Source of the DNA: Modestobacter sp. VKM Ac-2986
GTDB taxonomy: Bacteria > Actinomycetota > Actinomycetes > Mycobacteriales > Geodermatophilaceae
Assembly (NCBI RefSeq): GCF_026967795.1
Contig: NZ_JAPVBH010000002.1
Coordinates: 434,001 to 498,000, forward strand
Direction of reading: 5' to 3'
DNA length: 64,000 nucleotides
Part shown: one piece after another, positions 56,612-64,000 of the stretch
Numbering within the stretch: position 1 is the first letter of the stretch
Layout of the letters: each line of letters begins with the position of its first letter
Notes under the pieces: generated by a model
What the model saw: the letters and a program-made list of their open reading frames with translations, nothing else
Databases searched by the model: none
What the model was told of the DNA's origin: nothing
Translations under genes and position numbers: made by a program

Positions 56612-56648
56612 GGGCTGCCGCACCCGGAGCAGGTGCGGCAGCCCCAGC

Positions 56649-58061
<1,413 letters not shown>

Positions 58062-58199
58062 GGGGGCTCCATCCGGCTGGCGGTCGGCGAGTGACCCCTC
58101 AACGCTAGTCGGCCTCCCCGCGTCGCTCCCCGGCCGACCCCACCGGCCACCGGGTGTTCACCCGCTGCCGGTGGAGCGCGTCCCGGGCCCGGCCTTACC

Positions 58200-58736
58200 T
58201 TGCAGCTCGTGACCGTGCCCGCGTCCCCGACGGCCGATCCCCCCACCCTCCGCCCGGCGGTCGTCGACCAGCGCCTGGCCCGCACCACCGCCGGCCTGTG
58301 CCGCGACCACCCCGCGAGCGCACCGGCGGTGCGCGGTGTCCTGGCGCCGCTGCGGGACCGTCTCCGCCGGGTGCACGAGCGGTGCGTGCAGGCCGACGCC
58401 GACGCGTGGGCCGCCTACCGCGCCGACCTCGACCGCGGCCTGGACGAGCTGTCGGTGGAGGTCGCCCGGGCGGCCCAGGAGCCGGCGCGGGGTCCCGCGG
58501 TGGACGACGTCCTGACGACGGCGGCCGCACGGCTGGAGCTGCGGGCCTGGGAGCTGCGGCTGCACACCACCGGCGGCCCCGACGCCCTCGTCGCGGAGGC
58601 CCGGCAGCTGGCCGCGGCGCTGCGGGCCGGGCTCGACGAGCTGGCGGCCGACCCCGGCTCGCCGGCACTGCGTGCCCGGGCGGAGCACGACCTGGAGACC
58701 CTGCGACGCGCGGTGGAACGAGCCGGGCGGAGCTGA
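58200..58736 (+). CDS. Helical hypothetical protein
   Basis: A 178-residue all-helical protein rich in Ala, Arg and Leu (VVDQRLARTTAGLCRD, AYRADLDRGLDELSVEVARAA, LRAWELRLHTTGG). There is no recognised domain. TTG 58200 is the frame's first start; GTG 58209 is an equally possible start and neither has a good ribosome binding site. It lies between divergent glyS and the chemoreceptor gene. Confidence 0.65.
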   Translation: MQLVTVPASPTADPPTLRPAVVDQRLARTTAGLCRDHPASAPAVRGVLAPLRDRLRRVHERCVQADADAWAAYRADLDRGLDELSVEVARAAQEPARGPAVDDVLTTAAARLELRAWELRLHTTGGPDALVAEARQLAAALRAGLDELAADPGSPALRARAEHDLETLRRAVERAGRS

Positions 58737-58884
58737 CCGCGACACCCTCACGGAACACGATCGGACGGAGAACGCGCAGGTCACACGGCGCATCGGTGTC
58801 GATCCGGTCGTGCACTGCCGATCGTTGAGCTGCACACCCGCCTGCGACCAGCCGGGCGCCGTGCTCTCCGAGAGGGGTCCGACC

Positions 58885-60858
58885 ATGACCGGTCACCGCC
58901 TGACCACCGCCCTGCGCCTGCGTTCCCTGCGCACCCTCCTGGTGCTGGTCGTGCTCGCCTGCAGCACGGTCCCGCTCGCCGGGCTGGGCGTCTTCGCCTG
59001 GCAGCGCAGCGAGGGCGACTGGGTGCGCAACTCGGGGGAGCTGCTGCAGAGCGAGGCCCGGTCCACGATCGACAAGATCGACCGCAACCTCTTCGAGCGC
59101 TACGGCGACGTGCAGGCCTTCGCCTTCAACCCCGACGCCTCGGCCGAGCCGCCGACGGTCGCCGAGGCCGCGGACTTCTACAGCAGGAACTACGTCATCT
59201 ACGACCTGCTGCTCGTCGTCGACCGGGACGGCCGGGTGGTCGGCGGCAACAGCGTCACCGGCGACGGCCAGCCGATCGACCCCGCGTCCTACGCCGGTGC
59301 CGACCTGTCGACCCGGCCGTGGTTCGCCGAGGCACTGGCCCTGCCGGCCGGCCAGACCTACGTGCAGGACCCCGAGGTCGACCCGCTGGTCAGCGCGGCG
59401 AGCGGCCGGGACGACGCGACGCTGGTGTTCGCTGCCCCCGTCTACGGCGCCGACGGCCAGGCCGAGCGGCTGTGGGTCAACTGGGCCTCGGTGCCCCGGG
59501 TGATGGGCCAGATCTTGGACGAGCAGGTCGCCGGGCTGGGTGACCGTGGCGTCGCCGTCACCGCCCAGCTGCTGCGCGAGGACGGCGTCGTCCTCGTCGG
59601 CCCGGGCGCCCAGGACTCCCTCGACCTCACCGCGACCGGCTCCCCCGCGGCCACCGCGGTGGCGGCCGGCGCGTCCGGGCACGGCACCGACGAACTCGCC
59701 GACGGCACCGGTGCGGACGTCGAGAAGGTGCGCGGCTGGTCGGCGTCCGAGGGGGCGCTGGGCTTCGCCGGCTACGGCTGGGGCGTGGTGCTCAGCGAGC
59801 ACCTCGGTGACGCCGTGGCCCCGGCCTCGGCCCTGCTGCAGGCGGTGCTGCTGGTCGCCGTGGTGGTCGCCGCCGTCGTCGCGGTGGTGGCCCTGCTGGT
59901 GGCCCGCGCCCTGACCCGGCCCCTGGACCACGCGGTCGGCGTGCTCGAGCAGGTGGCCGACGGGGACCTCCGCCCCCGCCTGCCCGAGTCCGGCACCGAC
60001 GAGCTGCGCGCGCTGGCCGTCGCGCTCAACCGGTCACTGGAGGACATGGGCAGCGCACTGGGCGGCCTGCGCGACCGCACCGGGGACCTGTCCACGGCCT
60101 CCGACCAGCTCCGCGGCCTGTCCGACGACGTCACCCGGGACGCCGCCCGCGGCACCGAGGTGGCCGGCACCGCCCAGGCCGCCACCGAGCTGGTCAGCGA
60201 GAACGTGCGCACCGTCGCCGCCGGCGCGGAGGAGATGGGCGTCTCCATCCGGGAGATCGCGCACTCCACCTCCGAGGCCGCCCGGGTGGGCGCCTCGGCC
60301 GTGGTGGCGGCGCAGCGGACCACGGCCCAGGTCGCCCGGCTCGGTGAGTCCTCCCGGCAGATCGGGGACGTCGTCGCGGCGATCACCTCCATCGCCGAGC
60401 AGACCAACCTGCTGGCGCTCAACGCCACCATCGAGGCCGCCCGCGCCGGGGAGGCCGGCAAGGGCTTCGCCGTGGTCGCCAACGAGGTCAAGGAGCTGGC
60501 CCAGGAGACGCAGCGGGCCACCGAGGACATCACCCGCCGGGTCGAGACCATCCAGGCCGACACCGCCGGGGCGGCGGCCTCGATCGCGGAGATCGCCGCC
60601 ATCGTCGAACAGGTCAACAACCACCAGCAGACCATCGCCTCGGCGGTGGAGGAGCAGAGCGCGACGACGGCGGAGATGAGCCGCAACGTGGCCCAGGCCG
60701 CCACCGGCACCGAGGGCGTCAGCGCCGACGTGCGCACGGTGACCGCCGCGACCCGCTCCACCGCACAGTCCATCGCCTCCACCCGGGAGACCGCCGTCGC
60801 CCTGGCCACCATCACCGAGGAGCTGCGCGGCCTGGTCTCCCGCTTCGACCTGCCCTAG
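58885..60858 (+). CDS. Methyl-accepting chemotaxis protein-like receptor
   Basis: A 657-residue receptor. Membrane helices lie at about residues 15-33 and 315-340. The extracellular part resembles a dCache/Cache sensor (IDRNLFERYGDVQAFAFN, ADLSTRPWFAEALALP). HAMP follows, then the signalling domain with the hairpin tip AEQTNLLALNATIEAARAGEAGKGFAVVANEVKELA (recognised in pieces: TNLLALNATIEAARAG and GKGFAVVANEVKELA). No che or flagellar genes are in the window, so the role may be chemotaxis or another signalling pathway. ATG 58885 has GAGAGGGG upstream. Confidence 0.92.
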   Translation: MTGHRLTTALRLRSLRTLLVLVVLACSTVPLAGLGVFAWQRSEGDWVRNSGELLQSEARSTIDKIDRNLFERYGDVQAFAFNPDASAEPPTVAEAADFYSRNYVIYDLLLVVDRDGRVVGGNSVTGDGQPIDPASYAGADLSTRPWFAEALALPAGQTYVQDPEVDPLVSAASGRDDATLVFAAPVYGADGQAERLWVNWASVPRVMGQILDEQVAGLGDRGVAVTAQLLREDGVVLVGPGAQDSLDLTATGSPAATAVAAGASGHGTDELADGTGADVEKVRGWSASEGALGFAGYGWGVVLSEHLGDAVAPASALLQAVLLVAVVVAAVVAVVALLVARALTRPLDHAVGVLEQVADGDLRPRLPESGTDELRALAVALNRSLEDMGSALGGLRDRTGDLSTASDQLRGLSDDVTRDAARGTEVAGTAQAATELVSENVRTVAAGAEEMGVSIREIAHSTSEAARVGASAVVAAQRTTAQVARLGESSRQIGDVVAAITSIAEQTNLLALNATIEAARAGEAGKGFAVVANEVKELAQETQRATEDITRRVETIQADTAGAAASIAEIAAIVEQVNNHQQTIASAVEEQSATTAEMSRNVAQAATGTEGVSADVRTVTAATRSTAQSIASTRETAVALATITEELRGLVSRFDLP

Positions 60859-60873
60859 CGGAGCACCTGTACC

Positions 60874-60962
60874 GGCCCTCCTGCAGGGCCCGCCGCGTGC
60901 GCGCGAGTGGTGGGGAGTTGACGGCCCCCTCCGCCAGCTCAGGGCGGGCCCCGAGAGGGGGC
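60874..60962 (-). repeat. Diverged stop-proximal repeat and hairpin after uppS
   Basis: On the minus strand the uppS stop is followed by a perfect 9-bp hairpin (arms 60923-60931 and 60955-60963) and then a segment close to the copy B/C core (CCCCACCACTCGC..GCGGCGGGCCC). The two parts are separated, unlike the other copies. It likely terminates the era-recO-uppS transcript. Confidence 0.5.
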
Positions 60963-61730
60963 CTAGGCGCTGCCGAACCGGCGCTGCCGACTGGCGTACT
61001 CCTCGCAGGCCTGCCACAGGTGGCGGCGGTCGAAGTCCGGCCAGAGCGTGTCCAGGAAGACCAACTCGGCGTAGGCCGACTGCCACAGCAGGAAGTTGCT
61101 GGTGCGGTTCTCCCCCGAGCTGCGCACGAACAGGTCGACGTCGGGCATGTCGGGCTCGTCGAGGAACCGGGCGACGGTCTCCTCGTCGACCTTGTCCGGC
61201 CTGATCCGCCCGGCGGCGACCTCCCGGGCGATGGCCGCGGCGGCGTCGGCGATCTCGGCGCGGCCGCCGTAGTTGACGCACATCGTCAGGGTCAGGACGT
61301 CGTTGTCCTTCGTGAGCTCCTCGGCGACCTCGAGCTCCTTGATGACGCTGCCCCACAGCCGCGGACGGCGACCGGCCCAGCGCACCCGCACGCCGAGCTC
61401 GTGCATCTCGTCGCGGCGGCGGCGGATGACGTCGCGGTTGAAGCCCATCAGGAACCTCACCTCGTCGGGGCTGCGCTTCCAGTTCTCCGTGGAGAACGCG
61501 TAGGCGCTGATCGCCTTCACGCCGAGTTCGATGGCGCCCTCCACGCAGTCGAACAGCGACGCCTCACCGGACTCGTGCCCGGCGGTGCGCGGCAGCCCGC
61601 GGGACTTCGCCCAGCGGCCGTTGCCGTCCATCACGATCGCCACGTGGTGCGGCACCTTGTCCGCCGGGATCGCCGGCGGGCGGGCACCGGAGGGGTGCGG
61701 GCTCGGGGCCTTCACCTCCCGCCTCACCAT
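60963..61730 (-). CDS. uppS: Isoprenyl (polyprenyl) diphosphate synthase
   Basis: A 255-residue cis-prenyltransferase. The P-loop-like motif is [17 protein letters not shown] (D35), followed by [12 protein letters not shown] and [20 protein letters not shown]. The Rv2361c type makes decaprenyl (or undecaprenyl) diphosphate, the lipid carrier for peptidoglycan and arabinogalactan. The product chain length is not shown. It is the last gene of the era-recO-uppS group, the same order as in mycobacteria. Confidence 0.94.
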   Translation of the reverse strand: MVRREVKAPSPHPSGARPPAIPADKVPHHVAIVMDGNGRWAKSRGLPRTAGHESGEASLFDCVEGAIELGVKAISAYAFSTENWKRSPDEVRFLMGFNRDVIRRRRDEMHELGVRVRWAGRRPRLWGSVIKELEVAEELTKDNDVLTLTMCVNYGGRAEIADAAAAIAREVAAGRIRPDKVDEETVARFLDEPDMPDVDLFVRSSGENRTSNFLLWQSAYAELVFLDTLWPDFDRRHLWQACEEYASRQRRFGSA

Positions 61731-61803
61731 GTCACCGGTTCGCTCACGTGGACCGCTCCGCTCCTCGCTCGTACCTCGCTGCGATGCTCACGACCCTCTC
61801 CGC

Positions 61804-62550
61804 TCACGTCCGGTCCACCAACGGCAGCGAGCGCAGCCCACGCTCCAGGTGCCACTGCAGCAGGGCCGCGACCAGGCCGCTGCCCTCCTTGCGGTTGATG
61901 CTCAGGCTGTTCTCGGCCTGGGCCCAGTCGCCGGACAACAGCGCCTCCAGCAGTTCGATGGTGACCGGACTCGGCATCGCCGACCCGGTGGGACGGCAGG
62001 ACGGGCAGACGGTCCCGCCGGCGGGGACGGAGAAGTGACGGTGCGGCCCGGCCTCACCGCAGCGGGCGCAGTCGCCCAGCGCGGGCTCCCAGCCGGCCAC
62101 CGACATCGCGCGCAGCAGGAAGGCGTCCAGCACCAGCGAGGCCGGCTTCTGCCCCTCGGCCAGCGTGCGCAGTGCGCCGATGACCAGCAGGAACATCCGC
62201 AGCGAGGGCTCCTTCTCCTCGACCGTCAGCCGGTCGGCGGTCTCCAGGACCGCGGTGCCGGCGGTGTAGGCCCGGTAGTCGGAGACGATCTCGGTGCCGT
62301 AGGGGCGGATGGACTCGGCCTGGCTGACGATGTCGAGGTTGCGGCCGGTGTAGAGCTGCAGGTCGACGTGGCTGAACGGCTCGAGCCGGGCACCGAACTT
62401 GCTCTTGGTGCGCCGTACGCCCTTGGCCACGGCACGGACCTTGCCGGTGCGCCGGGTGAGCACGGTGACGATCCGGTCGGCCTCACCGAGCTTCTGGGTG
62501 CGCAGCACCACGCCCTCGTCCCGGTACAGCGCCTGCGGGGTGTTCGACAC
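61804..62550 (-). CDS. recO: DNA repair protein RecO
   Basis: A 248-residue RecFOR mediator that loads RecA and anneals ssDNA. The OB-fold start is YRDEGVVLRTQKLGEADRIVTVLT and a zinc-binding segment CARCGEAGPHRHFSVPAGGTVCPSCRPTG (in pieces, C-x2-C...C-x2-C) follows. Length is normal. GTG 62550 gives the start. It lies 38 bp after era and 73 bp before uppS. Confidence 0.93.
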   Translation of the reverse strand: MSNTPQALYRDEGVVLRTQKLGEADRIVTVLTRRTGKVRAVAKGVRRTKSKFGARLEPFSHVDLQLYTGRNLDIVSQAESIRPYGTEIVSDYRAYTAGTAVLETADRLTVEEKEPSLRMFLLVIGALRTLAEGQKPASLVLDAFLLRAMSVAGWEPALGDCARCGEAGPHRHFSVPAGGTVCPSCRPTGSAMPSPVTIELLEALLSGDWAQAENSLSINRKEGSGLVAALLQWHLERGLRSLPLVDRT

Positions 62551-62588
62551 CTAACGCCCCGCCCCCCGGCGGCGGATCGCTCCGCTCC

Positions 62589-63506
62589 TCAATAGCCCAG
62601 CCTGTTCAGCTTCTTCGGGTCGTCCTGCCACTCCCCCAGCACCGTGACGTGCAGGTCCAGGTGGACCCGGCCGCCCAGCAGCGTCTCCAGCCCGACCCGG
62701 GCCTCGCTGCCGATCGCCTTGATGATGTTCCCGCCCTTGCCCAGCAGCATCGGCTTCTGGCTGGCGCGCTCGACGTGCAGCAGCGCGTGGACCTCGGTGA
62801 ACACGGCGCTCGCGTCCCGGGGGTCGGGCTTGCGGATGATCTCCTCGACGCTGACGGCGAGGGAGTGCGGGACCTCCTGGCGGACCTTCTCCAGCGCCGC
62901 CTCGCGGACCAGCTCGGCGATCTGCCGCTCGACGTCCTCGTCGGTGGTCTGCTCCTCCGGGTACAGCGGCGGGCCCTCGGGCAGCATCTTGATCAGGATG
63001 TCGGACAGCAGCTCGACCTGGTCGCCGGCCACGGCGCTGACCGGGACGACCTCCACGGCGTCGACGAGCTGGCTGGCCGCGAGCAGCTGCTCGGTGATCG
63101 CCTTCTTGCCCGCGGCGTCGGTCTTGGTGACCACCAGCACCACCGGGGTGGTGACGTTCTTCAGCTGCCGGGCGATGAAGGCGTCCCCGGTGCCCACCGG
63201 CTGGTCGGCCGGGATGCAGAACACGATGACGTCGACGTCGGCGAGGGTGTCGCGGACGACGTCGTTGAGCCGCTGGCCGAGCAGGCTCTTGGGCTTGTGC
63301 AGGCCCGGGGTGTCGACCAGCACGAGCTGGCCGGCCGGGCGGTGGACGACACCGCGGATGGCGTGCCGGGTGGTCTGCGGCCGGTTGCTGACGATGCCGA
63401 CCTTCTCGCCGACCAGGGCGTTGGTGAGCGTGGTCTTCCCGGCGTTGGGACGCCCGACCAGGGCGACGAACCCGCTGCGGTGGACGGGCTGCTCGGGAGG
63501 GGTCAC
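62589..63506 (-). CDS. era: GTPase Era
   Basis: A 305-residue GTPase needed for 16S rRNA maturation and small-subunit assembly. The GTP-binding motifs are G1 GRPNAGKTT (18-26), the G3 DTPGLHKP, and G4 TKTD; the KH domain contains the GKGGNIIKAIGSEAR loop. The preceding switch SNRPQTTRH is also Era-typical. GTG 63506 is favoured; a start at 63530 adds unconserved residues. It is the first gene of the era-recO-uppS transcript. Confidence 0.95.
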   Translation of the reverse strand: MTPPEQPVHRSGFVALVGRPNAGKTTLTNALVGEKVGIVSNRPQTTRHAIRGVVHRPAGQLVLVDTPGLHKPKSLLGQRLNDVVRDTLADVDVIVFCIPADQPVGTGDAFIARQLKNVTTPVVLVVTKTDAAGKKAITEQLLAASQLVDAVEVVPVSAVAGDQVELLSDILIKMLPEGPPLYPEEQTTDEDVERQIAELVREAALEKVRQEVPHSLAVSVEEIIRKPDPRDASAVFTEVHALLHVERASQKPMLLGKGGNIIKAIGSEARVGLETLLGGRVHLDLHVTVLGEWQDDPKKLNRLGY

Positions 63507-63601
63507 GCCGTCCAGTCTCCCACTGCGCACCGACCGTTCTCCCCTCCCGCTCGCCCCTGACCGCAGGAGGGCGCGCCGGCGGCCCTGCGATCATGGTCGG
63601 C

Positions 63602-64000
63602 ATGCCTCCCCGGTCGCGACGCAACGACGGTGAGCCCCTGGCGGTCCAGGCGGCGCGGGCCCGGGAGCAGCACCGCACGCAGACGGGCAGCTACGGCTAC
63701 CTCGCCCGCCGGGGGCCCAAGCGGAGCGCCACCGTGGTCCCGCGCCCGCTGCGCTACTGGCAGTACGACGTGGCCAGCCCGGTGGTGATCGGCCTGACCG
63801 TGCTGGCCGTCGCGGTGTGGCTGGGCTTCCTGGGCTGGCGGGACAGCGGCGCCGCGGTCGCCGCCGAGGCACCGGTGGCGGTCGGCCTGGGCCTGCTGGT
63901 CCTCGTCGTCTCGACCGGGCGGTTCACCATCGGCGACTGGGCGGTCTCCACCGACATCGCCGGGCTGCGCCAGACGTCGTCCTTCGGGGTGGTCCCGCTG
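63602..64000 (+). CDS. Hypothetical membrane protein, N-terminal part, cut by the window edge
   Basis: An open frame from ATG 63602 reaching the right edge with at least 133 codons. The N terminus is basic (MPPRSRRND, then AARAREQHRTQ) and two membrane helices follow (VVIGLTVLAVAVWLGFLG and APVAVGLGLLVLVVS). The segment GRFTIGDWAVSTDIAGLRQ after them begins a soluble part like PH-like/DUF3093 regions, but I am not sure. It is divergent from era, 95 bp between starts. Confidence 0.65.
   Translation, partial: MPPRSRRNDGEPLAVQAARAREQHRTQTGSYGYLARRGPKRSATVVPRPLRYWQYDVASPVVIGLTVLAVAVWLGFLGWRDSGAAVAAEAPVAVGLGLLVLVVSTGRFTIGDWAVSTDIAGLRQTSSFGVVPL

Noticed and set aside
58062-58199. T-box or other riboswitch ahead of glyS
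   Set aside because: No T-box motif, specifier loop or conserved stem could be recognised in the 138-bp leader.

Overview
The window is very GC-rich, densely packed chromosomal DNA with GTG/ATG starts, third codon positions that are almost all G or C, and many 4-bp stop/start overlaps. Gene content points to an actinobacterium: DUF3052, DUF3145, DUF5313, an AhpE peroxiredoxin, a homodimeric AceE, an RNase H/phosphatase fusion and a PucR-like FasR regulator. Gene order resembles Mycobacterium in two stretches: RNase H/phosphatase and zinc-ribbon, then ahpE, DUF3052, aceE, fasR, fabD, acp, kas, accD; and separately dnaG, glyS, uppS, recO, era. The fab cluster has the Streptomyces-type fabD-fabH-acpP-fabF order. 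A Geodermatophilaceae-like member is my guess, made from memory and not tested.

Layout. 1-10.3 kb: end of an amino-acid ABC ATPase, RNase H/phosphatase, zinc-ribbon protein, a GNAT/yellow-like ORF, a giant two-unit ABC exporter divergent from a FUSC-type membrane protein, and a rhodanese. 10.5-15.2 kb: SPFH protein, GGDEF-EAL enzyme, tRNA-Val, AhpE, DUF3052. 15.5-18.3 kb: aceE. 18.3-19.6 kb: a single-gene AbiEi/DUF559-like nuclease cassette bounded by 76-bp inverted repeats. 19.6-22.7 kb: M20 amidohydrolase, maleylpyruvate-isomerase-like protein, cupin/pirin-like protein, PAP2 phosphatase. 22.7-29.4 kb: fasR followed by the fatty-acid synthase II / acyl-CoA carboxylase cluster. 29.5-46.5 kb: a mixed stretch with DUF3145, tRNA-Met, secreted GH16 glycosidase, small conserved proteins, K+ channel, Ser/Thr kinase, beta-lactamase-like protein divergent from a two-component system, DUF4396 with a metal-type operator, GH13 glucosidase, a TauD dioxygenase behind a cysteine leader peptide, alpha/beta hydrolase and VOC protein. 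46.5-49.4 kb: a more A/T-rich accessory patch (HNH nuclease, CbbX-like AAA ATPase, DUF7002 protein) beside tRNA-Asn. 49.6-55.2 kb: dnaG and dus operon. 55.25-56.6 kb: a second AbiEi/DUF559-like cassette, again bounded by palindromic repeats. 56.6-64 kb: glyS, a chemoreceptor, the era-recO-uppS group and a truncated membrane-protein gene at the right edge.

Functional links. FasR probably activates fabD-fabH-acpP-kas-accD, which would supply malonyl units, carry out condensation and provide extender carboxylation for fatty-acid elongation; aceE feeds acetyl-CoA into that pathway. The sulfur-linked TauD dioxygenase is probably controlled by ribosome stalling or progress on a Cys-containing leader ORF. 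The DUF4396 protein probably responds to a metal through a CsoR-like operator.

The most unusual signal is the pair of unrelated-locus, single-gene AbiEi/DUF559 nuclease cassettes, each enclosed by paired palindromic blocks (76 bp and 72 bp) at nearly the same spacing. They look like members of an undescribed palindrome-plus-nuclease element. A second repeat system is a GC-rich hairpin of about 60 bp that sits directly after stop codons at five or six sites. All identifications are from reading the sequence; no database search was run.
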